From CAVXWV01 sp963695415 (lineage in GTDB: Bacteria; Chloroflexota; Anaerolineae; Anaerolineales; UBA4823), in assembly GCA_963695415.1 (NCBI GenBank), contig CAVOGL010000006.1, positions 124,001 to 188,000 of the forward strand: a stretch of DNA of 64,000 nucleotides, given 5' to 3'. This document shows, in pieces, positions 29,367 to 38,196 of the stretch; position 1 is the first letter of the stretch; the number at the start of each line of letters is the position of its first letter. The notes under the pieces are model-generated. The model did no database searches and was not told the DNA's origin. It saw only the letters and a program-made list of their open reading frames with translations. The position numbers were made by a program, and so were the translations under genes.

Positions 29367-29907
29367 CTTAAATTCAAACCTCAAACCAGAAATGACAGCC
29401 GGAGACGTCATCGAAATTGTGCGCTTATTCGAGCAAAACGATATTAAAATCATCATCGATGGCGGTTGGGGGGTGGATGCTTTACTGGCAAGGCAAACTC
29501 GCCCTCACGAAGACCTGGATATCGCAGTTGAGCACAAGGATGTAGCCCTGATCCGGGAATTGCTCGAGGCAAGAGGCTACCAGGATGTTCCCCGAGACGA
29601 CACCAGGGACTGCAATTTCGTCCTCGGCGATGAGAATGGGCATCTCATCGACATCCACTCGTTCACGTTCGATGAACATGGAGAAATTTTGTTTGGAGTA
29701 CCTTACCCTTTCAACTCATTGAACGGTTCAGGCTTGATTGGTGAGTACCCGGTGCGCTGCATCACCCCCGAATGGATGGTCAAATTTCACACGGGTTATG
29801 AACTCGACGAAAACGATTGCCAGGATGTCAGGTTGCTTTGCCAGCAATTCAACATCGCCATTCCTGATGAGGTCTCAACCAAAGGTTGTGCGACAACTTC
29901 AAGTTGA
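29359..29907 (+). CDS. Lincosamide/aminoglycoside-type nucleotidyltransferase family protein
   Basis: This protein of about 182 residues has the nucleotidyltransferase core IIDGGWGVDALLARQTRPHEDLDIAV, with the metal-binding Asp pair in HEDLDIAV. The style matches LinA/Lnu-type and ANT(2'')-type enzymes that adenylate antibiotics; many chromosomal members have unknown substrates. The ATG at 29359, after the tandem repeat, is preferred; an upstream GTG at 29335 reads through the repeat. No linked mobile element is seen at this spot. Confidence 0.8.
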   Translation: MSALNSNLKPEMTAGDVIEIVRLFEQNDIKIIIDGGWGVDALLARQTRPHEDLDIAVEHKDVALIRELLEARGYQDVPRDDTRDCNFVLGDENGHLIDIHSFTFDEHGEILFGVPYPFNSLNGSGLIGEYPVRCITPEWMVKFHTGYELDENDCQDVRLLCQQFNIAIPDEVSTKGCATTSS

Positions 29908-30030
29908 ACGTCAACGGGAAGTTGAGCATCCAATCCACAAAGAAGGTGATGGTTCAGGACTGGCGCAAAATATCCGATTACAATCGTCCCTGTCCCCAAT
30001 CTGCCAGGGAATTATCGAAGAGAGGATTAG

Positions 30031-30534
30031 ATGACCGATTTAGATCCACGTATCCGTACCGCATTGGTTTCAGTTAACCCAAATTCCAAGAATCCCGCCT
30101 GGCACGGTGCACCGACAGCCCTCGGGGTGCTGCGCGGGGTCAGGGTTCCTGCTGCTGTCTGGAGACCATATCCCGAGGCGAACAACATCCGGGAGATAGC
30201 CCTGCACATCGCTTTCTGGGAAAACAGCGTGGCAAACAGGCTGAGCGGTCAGCGGGTGCAGGTAGGGTTCCAACAATGGAAAACCGGATGGGTTGTAAAG
30301 AAAGAGGAAATCAGTGAGGCTGAATGGAAAGATGAAATCAACCTGTTGAAAGCCGCTCACCAGAGACTCGTCGAAGCACTTATCGCCTTCGATCCAGGGC
30401 TGCTCGATTTACCACCCGCTTCGAGTACAGGCAGGAACACTATAGAATTTATCCATGGGGTAGGAGAACACAGCCTTTACCACACAGCCCAAATCGAGAT
30501 GATCAAGACCCTGGCAAAAGAGTCCGGGGTTTGA
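30031..30534 (+). CDS. DinB-family protein
   Basis: The 167-residue protein has a DinB/YfiT four-helix-bundle pattern: an early helix ending IREIALHIAFWENS, where the first metal-binding His sits, and a late IEFIHGVGEHSLYHTAQIEMIK with the remaining His residues. DinB proteins are metal-dependent thiol transferases or of unknown role. GAGAGG precedes the ATG. The VLRGVRVPAAVWRP segment is typical of Anaerolineae homologues as far as I recall. Confidence 0.75.
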   Translation: MTDLDPRIRTALVSVNPNSKNPAWHGAPTALGVLRGVRVPAAVWRPYPEANNIREIALHIAFWENSVANRLSGQRVQVGFQQWKTGWVVKKEEISEAEWKDEINLLKAAHQRLVEALIAFDPGLLDLPPASSTGRNTIEFIHGVGEHSLYHTAQIEMIKTLAKESGV

Positions 30535-30546
30535 TACCCCCATATC

Positions 30547-31083
30547 ATGGAATACACTCAAGAACAACTGGACCGGCGGATCAACGAGGCATTCGGCAAT
30601 TGTACCGCTTTCTATCGCGATACTACCCTTTCTGAAGAAGTGCTCAGGATGTACCAGGTTGGGATCATCTTCCAGGAACCGACTTTTTGCGATGCTACCT
30701 ACAAGCGTGGAGGGCTGCTGGCGCCGCACCGGTATCAAATTATTTCTTCCAACGCACATTGCCTGGATGCGGTTTCTGCCCATCCGGAGTGGGGGTTGTG
30801 TATATGGAGAAGGGGGACCTATTTTAAAGTTCTTGACCTGACTCATCACGGTGACTATTCACAGGTAACACTGCTGGATATACCGGAAGACCTTATCTCA
30901 TATGCAAAGATGGAAATCTTTACAGAGATTGAACAGGATTTTGTTACACAGGCAGCTGCAGATTTTAAAGAAGCTGTAAATTTGCCCCCTTTAGCAGAAT
31001 TATTATCCGCTGTTTGGTTGGACAGGTTGACTTATCCATTGGGGATTGATGACCAGCAGGCATATTTTAACCGAATCGCTTAA
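30547..31083 (+). CDS. Hypothetical protein, 178 residues
   Basis: I do not recognise this soluble protein. It has no signal peptide or membrane span. It contains two Cys (FGNCTAFYRD and EPTFCDATYK) and a His-rich middle (NAHCLDAVSAHPEWG). It begins 12 bases after the DinB stop and is followed by a DUF3224 gene with its own AGGAGG site. Codon use looks like that of its neighbours, so it is probably a real resident gene. Confidence 0.6.
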   Translation: MEYTQEQLDRRINEAFGNCTAFYRDTTLSEEVLRMYQVGIIFQEPTFCDATYKRGGLLAPHRYQIISSNAHCLDAVSAHPEWGLCIWRRGTYFKVLDLTHHGDYSQVTLLDIPEDLISYAKMEIFTEIEQDFVTQAAADFKEAVNLPPLAELLSAVWLDRLTYPLGIDDQQAYFNRIA

Positions 31084-31167
31084 TCAACCATATCGCCAAA
31101 AATTATGAGCATTTTTTCCTTATTACCAATCACTCTAAGAATATTGTAAAGGGTACCAGGAGGAACA

Positions 31168-31560
31168 ATGAAGGCTTCAGGAGAGTTTGAGGTAGATTTA
31201 AAACCGTTAAACTCCTATTCACAGGGGAGTGAGGGAATCCAACTCGGACGGCTGTCCATCGATAAGACGTTCCATGGGGACCTGGAGGCGAAGAGCATAG
31301 GTGAGATGTTGAGTGCGATGACAGCTGTGAAAGGATCAGCAGGATATGTTGCCATCGAACAGGTTACTGGAACCTTGGATGGGAAACAGGGAAGTTTTGT
31401 GCTCCAGCATTTCGGTATCATGAGCGGGAAAACACAGCGCCTGATCCTGGAAGTGGTGCCGGATTCGGGCAGCGGAGAACTGAAGGGTATTTCAGGCAAG
31501 ATGCAAATTCACATTGAAGGAAAAATACACAGGTATGAATTCGACTACAGCCTGGGTTGA
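31168..31560 (+). CDS. DUF3224 domain protein
   Basis: This 130-residue all-beta protein matches the DUF3224 pattern: a start ASGEFEVDLKPL, RLSIDKTFHGDLEA, GSAGYVAIEQVTGTLDGKQGSF (shortened) and SGELKGISGKMQI. Members are small allene-oxide-cyclase-barrel-like proteins of unknown function that often sit in resistance or stress gene neighbourhoods. AGGAGG lies just before the ATG. Its end overlaps the next gene. Confidence 0.85.
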   Translation: MKASGEFEVDLKPLNSYSQGSEGIQLGRLSIDKTFHGDLEAKSIGEMLSAMTAVKGSAGYVAIEQVTGTLDGKQGSFVLQHFGIMSGKTQRLILEVVPDSGSGELKGISGKMQIHIEGKIHRYEFDYSLG

Positions 31561-32569
31561 TGATCATCACACCGATCCGATTTTCCAGACACTGCTCCGG
31601 TCTGAAGATCCCAGCGTAAAGTACAGAGCATTGAAACTCTTCGGGGGAGTTGAAACAGAACAGCTAGAGCAGCTGCAGGAAGAGATGCGCGCCAGCCCAC
31701 GGGTCAGGAAAATGCTGGCTCCCCTGCTTCAGGAAGAAAATACCCCCGGCGTGTACGCAAAATTCACCGGCGCACACTGGGTCCTGGCAGACCTTGCCGA
31801 TAACGGCATCCCGCCCGGCGACGAGGAGGTGGCGTCAATCCGGGAAAGGGTGTGCGATTTCTGGCTTGAACCGGAACGGACCCGGGAGCGGGTGGTCGAA
31901 AAGGAATCAGCCCGTTATAAATCTAAACAAGGTGTACCGGTGATCAATAGCCGCGCAAGACGCTGTGCATCCCAGGAAGGAAATACCCTTTATGCTTCGC
32001 TGGCGTTAGGGTTTTTCGATGAGCGCTCCGACCGGCTGGCTGCCAACCTGATCCGCTGGCAGTGGCCGGATGGAGGGTGGAACTGCGATCGGAAGTTTTC
32101 TGCACATACTTCTTCTTTCCACGAATCGCTGCTGCCACTGAGAGGTTTATCCTGGCATGCGCGTTTGTGCGGCTCGAAAGAGTCAGCACGCGCTGTGGAC
32201 GCCAGCTGTGAATTCTTTCTGGAAAGATCACTTTTCAAAAGGAAACTGGATGGTTCGGTCATCCATCCTGATTTCCTCAAACTGCGCTACCCGCACTACT
32301 GGCGGTACGACATACTGATCGCCTTGAAGGTGATGGCTGAAGCCGGGCGGATCGATGACCCGCGCTGTTCCGATGCCCTGGACATCCTGGAAGCAAAGCA
32401 GCTGCCGCAGGGAGGCTGGCGTGCAGAAGGCAAACACTACCGCGTGGTGGACGAACCTGCCAACGGCGGGTCCATGGTCGCCTGGGGTGAGGTCAGCAGG
32501 CGGGAGGTCTTGAACGAATACGTCACTCTGGAGGCTTTGACGGTTTTGAAGGCTGCGGGTAGACGATAA
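31535..32569 (+). CDS. Terpenoid-cyclase/prenyltransferase-like alpha-toroid protein
   Basis: This protein of about 344 residues has repeated QW-like segments of the squalene-cyclase/prenyltransferase toroid: NLIRWQWPDGGWNCD, KQLPQGGWRAEG and similar. It lacks an obvious DxDD cyclase motif or farnesyltransferase zinc motif, so the catalytic role is unclear. I take ATG 31535 as the start (26-bp overlap with the DUF3224 gene); a further in-frame start lies at 31514. Function is unassigned. Confidence 0.75.
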   Translation: MNSTTAWVDDHHTDPIFQTLLRSEDPSVKYRALKLFGGVETEQLEQLQEEMRASPRVRKMLAPLLQEENTPGVYAKFTGAHWVLADLADNGIPPGDEEVASIRERVCDFWLEPERTRERVVEKESARYKSKQGVPVINSRARRCASQEGNTLYASLALGFFDERSDRLAANLIRWQWPDGGWNCDRKFSAHTSSFHESLLPLRGLSWHARLCGSKESARAVDASCEFFLERSLFKRKLDGSVIHPDFLKLRYPHYWRYDILIALKVMAEAGRIDDPRCSDALDILEAKQLPQGGWRAEGKHYRVVDEPANGGSMVAWGEVSRREVLNEYVTLEALTVLKAAGRR

Positions 32570-32617
32570 GCAGACAGGTTGATTACCATTCACTTTCAAG
32601 ATTGAGGAGCCCTTTAT

Positions 32618-32908
32618 ATGAAAACAATTGGACTACTCGGCGGGATGAGCTGGGAAAGCAGTGCGCTCTATTACCGCAAGATCGTCCACCAGGTGATTTT
32701 CGATGAATTGGTGCTGGGGATCGTCCGGGATGAATCGCGGACAGAATTCCTGCGCATCGTGCATGATCGGGCAGACAGGGGGGCTGCCGGGGTGATCGAA
32801 GCATGCACAGAAATCGTTCTCCTCGTACAGCAAAAGCATACCCAAATACCGTTATTCGATACAACCTCAATTCATGTTCAGAAGGCAGTAGAAATTGCGT
32901 TGGGGTAA
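32618..32908 (+). pseudogene. Aspartate racemase with large in-frame internal deletion
   Basis: The first 22 residues (MKTIGLLGGMSWESSALYYRKI) are the exact N-terminus of the aspartate/glutamate racemase family (YgeA type). From VHQVIFDELVLG onward the sequence matches the family's C-terminal 70 residues, including the second catalytic Cys in EACTEI. The middle, about 130-140 residues with the first catalytic Cys, is gone, and the join keeps frame. The 96-residue product cannot be an active two-cysteine racemase. The start has a normal GAGGAG site. Confidence 0.75.
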
Positions 32909-32976
32909 TTGCTCGAAAAAATCCTCGATGAGGAATAAATCAAAAAAAACAGGGAGTGAATTATAGAATTAATTTT

Positions 32977-33495
32977 ATGAATACTCTCCACATTGAACCA
33001 TTGACAACCAATGCGGTCTTAGGAACGTTACCTCCTTTCCCAATTGTGCTGGTTTCGACCCGTTCGAATATCATCACGATCAACCAGGTTGCCTACTTTA
33101 CATTTTCACCATTGAGAATTGGAATTGGTGTCGCTTACTCTCGATATACACACAGCTTGTTGAAACTGGAGCGGGAATTTGTGATCAATATCCCGGTCAG
33201 CCACCACCTGGATGCGATCAAGATTTGCGGTTCTCTTTCTGGAAGAAGTGTGGATAAATTCCAGGAAACAGGTCTGACCAGGGCAAAGTCTTCACAAGTC
33301 AAGGCTGTGAGTATCGCAGAATGCGGAGCACACATTGAGTGCCAGATAGAGCAGGAGATCGATTTTGAGGAACGAACCTGGTTTATCGGTAGGGTTGTGG
33401 CGGCAAGAAAAAACAGCGACCACCAGGGTGTTCACGGTCTCCTCTGCAACCGGGAACATTACATTCTGCCGGGAGAAATTGTCGAAAAAAGATGA
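32977..33495 (+). CDS. Flavin-reductase-like FMN-binding protein
   Basis: This protein of about 172 residues has the flavin-reductase/FMN-binding split-barrel pattern: PFPIVLVSTRSN, then NQVAYFTFSPLRIGIGVAYSRYTHSL, then REFVINIP. Members transfer electrons from NAD(P)H to free FMN or act as flavoproteins of unknown partner. The ATG at 32977 is chosen for domain length; a GTG at 32956 lies right against AGGGAG. Its TGA overlaps the ATG of the next membrane protein (ATGA). Confidence 0.8.
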   Translation: MNTLHIEPLTTNAVLGTLPPFPIVLVSTRSNIITINQVAYFTFSPLRIGIGVAYSRYTHSLLKLEREFVINIPVSHHLDAIKICGSLSGRSVDKFQETGLTRAKSSQVKAVSIAECGAHIECQIEQEIDFEERTWFIGRVVAARKNSDHQGVHGLLCNREHYILPGEIVEKR

Positions 33496-34039
33496 AGCCG
33501 AATCCTGTCATATACCACGAAAAGCTCAAATCGATCCGAACCCTGGCGTTATTTCTGGGTCTCATGCTGGTATTCCTGGCGCTGATGAGCTGGCGATGGA
33601 TCATCAGCGGCTTCGGATTTGTTACCGGTATGCTCCTCTTCCTCACGATCACTTTTCTTTTTTATTCGGTGAATTTCAGGACTCTCGAGATCAACCTGAC
33701 ATCAAGTCCCTGACCCTCAGGTTTGGGATTATTAAATGGTCGGTGACATTGGATAATATTGAAGATTGTATGATCGATGATATCCCGCCATTGATGAAAT
33801 ATGGCGGTGCCGGGGTGCACTTTATGATGGTTGACAGGCGTTACCGGGTATCCTTCAATTTCCTGGAATATCCCAGAATTGTAATCAATTTGAAAACCAA
33901 AAGCGGTCCGGTGTGCGATGTATCTTCATCAACGCAAAAACCAGAAGAACTGATGCGAAAGATAAAAGCGCTAACCGGGATGAACGGCAGCGGGAAAACC
34001 CTGCTGGAGAAAAAAAGCTATCCAAATTTATCAGAATAA
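33492..34039 (+). CDS. Small membrane protein with PH-like domain (frameshifted)
   Basis: Two hydrophobic spans (TLALFLGLMLVFLALMSW and FGFVTGMLLFLTITFLFY) are followed, after a frame change at 33708-33710, by a beta-rich domain: LTLRFGIIKWSVTLDNIEDC and FNFLEYPRIVINLKTKSG. Adding one C (CCC to CCCC) restores one frame and about 182 residues. The spans plus a PH-like domain are common in small bacterial proteins of unknown function. Read without the shift, the second part would begin with an unrelated frame from 33365, which I reject. Confidence 0.6.
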
Positions 34040-34049
34040 AGAGCGAAAC

Positions 34050-34748
34050 ATGACCCAACAAAATCGTACTTTAACCCCTGGTGTGATCCTCCAGGTTTTC
34101 CTTGTAGTGGTGGTGGTGCCATTCTTACCGTTGTTGATCTCCTGGCGATGGGATTGGTGGGAAGCGTGGGTGTACGCCATTGTCTCGATCCTGGGCTTCG
34201 TGGTCAGCCGGGTGTTGGCTGCCAGGCGCCATCCAGACCTGCTTGCAGAAAGAGCCCGAATGCTGCGTCATGAAGATGCAGAGCCCTGGGATAAAGCATT
34301 ATCCCCCCTGATTGGATTAGGCGGAGGCTTGATCCCGCTGGTGGCAGGTTTGAATGCCCGCTTCGCCTGGTCAACACCTTCCAACCTGCCACTTCAAATC
34401 ATAGCTTTCGTGATCATACTGCTTGGATATATCCTCGGGTCTTATGCGTTGATGGCAAATCGATTCTTTTCCGGGATGGTGCGCATACAGACCGATCGTG
34501 GACACCAGGTCGTTTCCAGTGGACCTTACCGCTATATCCGCCATCCGGGTTACGCTGGAGCGATATTGACATACCTGGCTACACCGGTTTTCTTGAACAC
34601 CCCCTGGGCATTCATCCCTGCAGCCATGATAACAGTGCTTCTAATCGTGCGCACCAGATTAGAAGACCGCACCTTGCAGGAGAAGCTGGAAGGGTACAAC
34701 AATTACGCAAGGGAAGTTCGCTTCCGTTTATTTCCTGGAATCTGGTAA
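34050..34748 (+). CDS. Isoprenylcysteine carboxyl methyltransferase-family membrane protein
   Basis: The 232-residue protein has about five spans and the C-terminal ICMT/PEMT signature VVSSGPYRYIRHPGYAGAILTYLATP, shortened here to its core GPYRYIRHPGYAG, then LQEKLEGYNNYAREVRFRL with the conserved tail Glu/Tyr. Bacterial members methylate isoprenoid or other lipid substrates with SAM; the true substrate is unknown. It follows a small membrane-protein gene by 10 bases. Confidence 0.82.
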   Translation: MTQQNRTLTPGVILQVFLVVVVVPFLPLLISWRWDWWEAWVYAIVSILGFVVSRVLAARRHPDLLAERARMLRHEDAEPWDKALSPLIGLGGGLIPLVAGLNARFAWSTPSNLPLQIIAFVIILLGYILGSYALMANRFFSGMVRIQTDRGHQVVSSGPYRYIRHPGYAGAILTYLATPVFLNTPWAFIPAAMITVLLIVRTRLEDRTLQEKLEGYNNYAREVRFRLFPGIW

Positions 34749-34783
34749 CATCACACAAATCCATACATACAAAGGAACCATCG

Positions 34784-35857
34784 ATGCCAGATTTAAAATA
34801 TGAAAGCTACATGGGATTGGGTCCCAAAAAGATTGCGCATTGGGAACATATGTCCAATCCTGATGCCGAAACCTACCTGACCGGGATCGATTACTACGCA
34901 CATCCCAGGCTCTGCAGGCTGAAGTTGAACGAAATTTACCCACAACTGGAGCTTTCGATCCCGGAGGCTGATGAACCCAGGTCCAGACCAGAAGAACAGG
35001 GTGACCAGAGCAAAGGACGCTGGGGTAACTCCTACCGCGATCACTGGCAGCAGGATGTGGCAAGCCGCCGGTTCAGTTCCGAGGAAGAGATGTTGAAATT
35101 CAGTCCGCTGGAACAAGGCGATTTCACAGGCTGGCATGTCGTTGTAGATGGTGATTTCAGCAGTGAGGAAGTCATTTACCAGCGTTACCGGCAGAGGTAC
35201 CCACAGGAATGGGGTGACCAGGCTCCAAGAGGCTCCTCTGCTTCAACCGATTTCTACAACACAATGTTCATGTGGCCTATGCTGGTCTTCGGTTACGAGA
35301 ATTTCCTGCGATTAAGCTTGAATCCCGAGTTCGACCGCATCATGGAGGAGTTCGCTGAGATCAACCGGCGCGTGTTCCGTGCCTTCGCCCGTCTGCCGGT
35401 GAATTTTGTCATCTGCCACGACGATATCGTGCTGGCATCCGGTCCTGTCATCAGTCCAAAATGGATGCGCAAGCACATTTTCCCGCGTTATGAAGAGTTC
35501 TGGAGCATCCTGAAAGATGCAGGTAAGGAAGTGATCTTCATGGTAGATGGAAATGTCGATGTATTTGTGGACGATGTGATGGCTTGCGGCGCAAGAGGTA
35601 TCATCAGCGAGCCTTTCACCAACTACAAAGCCATTGCTCGCCGGTATAAGGATTGCTTTATCGCTGGCGAAGGAGATAACCGTGTCCTGATGAGAAATGA
35701 TGAGGCAGAAATCCGAGCCATGGTCGAATCAATGGTAGAGACCGGCAGGATGTCAGGCGGGTACATGATGTGCATCGGCAACCACCTCCCATTCAACGTC
35801 CCACCCGAGAGCATTAAGAAGTACCTGGACCTGTCTGTGGAACTCGCATACCGGTGA
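34784..35857 (+). CDS. URO-D superfamily protein, divergent
   Basis: The 357-residue protein has the URO-D/MtaA barrel layout: LSLNPEFDRIMEEFAEIN, CHDDIVLASGPVISPKWMRKHIFPRYEEFW and FMVDGNVDVFVDDVMACGARGIISEPF (each shortened in use). It differs strongly from the member at 20705 and lacks HemE active-site features I could find. It heads a run with an RraA-like protein and an amidohydrolase, which suggests a small catabolic pathway. A methyl transfer or decarboxylation role is inference only. Confidence 0.8.
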   Translation: MPDLKYESYMGLGPKKIAHWEHMSNPDAETYLTGIDYYAHPRLCRLKLNEIYPQLELSIPEADEPRSRPEEQGDQSKGRWGNSYRDHWQQDVASRRFSSEEEMLKFSPLEQGDFTGWHVVVDGDFSSEEVIYQRYRQRYPQEWGDQAPRGSSASTDFYNTMFMWPMLVFGYENFLRLSLNPEFDRIMEEFAEINRRVFRAFARLPVNFVICHDDIVLASGPVISPKWMRKHIFPRYEEFWSILKDAGKEVIFMVDGNVDVFVDDVMACGARGIISEPFTNYKAIARRYKDCFIAGEGDNRVLMRNDEAEIRAMVESMVETGRMSGGYMMCIGNHLPFNVPPESIKKYLDLSVELAYR

Positions 35858-35880
35858 TGCAAAATCATTAGGAATTTCAT

Positions 35881-36762
35881 ATGAGTAAATTTGCCCCTTA
35901 TAACCTTTCACCAGAAGAGCTTATCCAATTCACTCCCCTGTGGAGAGGCGACCGTTTCGAGGATGGTCGTCCACGAGTACCTGGGGATATTCTACGACGG
36001 ATTGAAATGGTTACCTTGACACAGGCATGGGGCGTTCTGCAAGGCGAAGGGTATGCATACCAGTTCGAAGGTGGGTTCCAGTGCACACAACCTGGCAAAG
36101 TCCTCGTCGGTCGAGCAGCGACTGCTGTGTATATGCCTCGCCGCGACGACATCCGGGAATACATTTACACGCAAGCCCATGCTTCAGGCTGCATCGGAGA
36201 CCAGGTTTCCTGGCCCATCGACAAACTCGTTGAAGACGATGTTTACATCGCGGATGTGTTCGGCAAGATCACGGACGGCGCGGTGATCGGGGACAACCTC
36301 TCATCGTCTATCTATACGAAAACCGGTAAGGGCGTTGTGCATGATGCATCAGTTCGCGATATCGAGGGGATAAGAAAGAACGAGGATTTTGTCGTTTTTT
36401 GCCGGGGCTTCCACCCCAGCTACGCAACCGTGACTGTGCAGCTGATGGGCATTAACACGCCGGTGCGAATTGGCGCGGTAACGGTTATGCCCGGGGATGT
36501 GGTCCTGGGAAAAAGCGATGGTGTGGTATTCATCCCCCCTCACCTGGCAGAGAAAGTCGCCACCACATCAGAGATCATCCGGCTGCGCGACATGTTCGGC
36601 ATCCAGAGGTTGAGTGAGGGGAAGTATTCCCCTGGCGAGATCGACCGCAAGTGGGAGCAGCATATCGAGGAGGATTTCGCCAGCTGGCTGAAAGATCATA
36701 TCGATGAACTGCCTGTACCTGCAGAAGCCATACAGGGCTATCTGGAAGGGCGTACCTGGTGA
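35881..36762 (+). CDS. RraA-family aldolase-like protein
   Basis: The 293-residue protein carries the RraA/HMG-aldolase swivel domain: IGDNLSSSIYTKTGKGVVHDASVRDIEGI, with the key Arg-Asp in VRDIEG, and PGDVVLGKSDGVVFIPP. RraA-like catalytic members are 4-hydroxy-4-methyl-2-oxoglutarate/oxaloacetate aldolases; others modulate RNase E. The extra N-terminal 70 residues and C-terminal helix set it apart from short RraA. The enzyme role fits the context between a URO-D protein and an amidohydrolase better than RNase control. Confidence 0.85.
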   Translation: MSKFAPYNLSPEELIQFTPLWRGDRFEDGRPRVPGDILRRIEMVTLTQAWGVLQGEGYAYQFEGGFQCTQPGKVLVGRAATAVYMPRRDDIREYIYTQAHASGCIGDQVSWPIDKLVEDDVYIADVFGKITDGAVIGDNLSSSIYTKTGKGVVHDASVRDIEGIRKNEDFVVFCRGFHPSYATVTVQLMGINTPVRIGAVTVMPGDVVLGKSDGVVFIPPHLAEKVATTSEIIRLRDMFGIQRLSEGKYSPGEIDRKWEQHIEEDFASWLKDHIDELPVPAEAIQGYLEGRTW

Positions 36763-36894
36763 TTTCCCAAAATGAGGTCACCACTCTCCCTGAAAAATAC
36801 AGACAATTGATCGAAGGATTCTTTATCGGCAGTATTATCAGAAACAACAATTTATTCCAACCGAGACACATAATCATCTAAAAGGCAGGCAAAG

Positions 36895-38181
36895 ATGGGA
36901 TTTCACCAGGATGAAGCACGAATGAACGGCGCGTTCAGCATATTGATTAGAAACGTAAATATCTTTAATGGGGTGAATGATAACCTGCTGGTTAATATGA
37001 ACATGCTGATCGAAGGAAACCGCATCAAAAAACTGAGCCAGGATGAGATCAAGGTTGATCCCAGCACGAAAGTGATCAATGGGAAAAACCATTATTTAAT
37101 GCCGGGGATCATCAACTGCCATTACCACATGATCGGCGCGCTGCCGACAGATGTGTTCTTCAGCGGTCCCCCCAAGGATTACCGGGTGTTCTATTATGCC
37201 AGAGCCCTGGAGATGACGATCATGCAGGGGATAACCACGGTCCGGGATGTGGGCGGGAACGATTGGGGGGTGGTGCGTGCAGCCAATGAAGGATTGATCC
37301 ATTCACCGCGCATTTTCGCTTCTGGGGCCTTGATTTCTCAGACTGGCGGTCATTTTGATTCTCGTCCCAGAGAAATGACCCTGGAAAAATCCGAGCATAA
37401 AGGCGGTCTTACGGTGGTGGCTGATGGGATGTCATACCTGGCGGATGGACCGGATGCAGTTCGCAGAGCAGCGCGTGAATGCCTGCGCCAGGGAGCCACT
37501 CAGATCAAAATCGCTTCTGGGGGCGGAGTTGCTTCGATGGTGGATCCCATTCACACGGTCCAATTCACCTCCGATGAAGTGAAAGCTGCAGTTGAGGTCG
37601 CCAGGAATTGGGACACCTACGTCGCCACGCACATCTACACCTCCGAGGCTGCCATACGCGACATCAAGAACGGGGTGATGTCCCTGGAACATGCAAATCT
37701 GGTGAATGAAGAAGCAATCGAACTGGGAGTTGAACATGGCGTCTGGTGGTCACCCCAGACCGTGGTTTACCTGCACCCGCCTGGAAGCTGGAATGAGGTC
37801 CAGAAAGCGAAGCTTAAGATTGTAGTTGCCGGGTTGGAGAACACCCTGGCATTGCTGCGCAAACACAACGCTAAAGTTGTCTACGGCACGGACTGCTTTG
37901 GCAACATGGAAGTGCAGCACCTCGAATTTAAATACCGGTCAAGGTTTTTTTCATCCCTGGAGATCTTGAGGCAGGCTACGTCCAACGGCGGTCAACTGCT
38001 GCGCATGAGCGGCAAACTGTACCCCTATCCCGGAGACCTTGGTGTAATCACAGAAGGGGCAATGGCAGATATATTAATCGTAAAGGACAATCCTCTCAAC
38101 GATGTAACTGTACTCTCCGATTACGAAAACCAACTCCTTTTGATCATGAAGGATGGTAGGATTTACAAGAACACTCTCTGA
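36895..38181 (+). CDS. Amidohydrolase-family protein (imidazolonepropionase/prolidase-like)
   Basis: The 428-residue protein has the amidohydrolase barrel: metal ligands HYH in MPGIINCHYHMIG, a likely lysine in QIKIASGGGV, His in ATHIYTSEAAI and SLEHANL, and the final Asp in VVYGTDCFG. The domain frame DADILIVKDNPL-like (MADILIVKDNPLNDV) closes the beta-sandwich. These enzymes cleave amide or cyclic bonds with one or two metals. An internal ATG at 36922 is also possible as start. It is followed closely by the phosphoglucomutase gene. Confidence 0.9.
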   Translation: MGFHQDEARMNGAFSILIRNVNIFNGVNDNLLVNMNMLIEGNRIKKLSQDEIKVDPSTKVINGKNHYLMPGIINCHYHMIGALPTDVFFSGPPKDYRVFYYARALEMTIMQGITTVRDVGGNDWGVVRAANEGLIHSPRIFASGALISQTGGHFDSRPREMTLEKSEHKGGLTVVADGMSYLADGPDAVRRAARECLRQGATQIKIASGGGVASMVDPIHTVQFTSDEVKAAVEVARNWDTYVATHIYTSEAAIRDIKNGVMSLEHANLVNEEAIELGVEHGVWWSPQTVVYLHPPGSWNEVQKAKLKIVVAGLENTLALLRKHNAKVVYGTDCFGNMEVQHLEFKYRSRFFSSLEILRQATSNGGQLLRMSGKLYPYPGDLGVITEGAMADILIVKDNPLNDVTVLSDYENQLLLIMKDGRIYKNTL

Positions 38182-38196
38182 GGAGAATACGGAGCG

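Noticed and set aside
33365..34039. A 224-codon frame read as one protein across the flavin reductase end and the PH-like domain
   Set aside because: Its first half lies out of frame with the flavin reductase and the first membrane span. Only its second half is coding, as the continuation of the frameshifted membrane protein.
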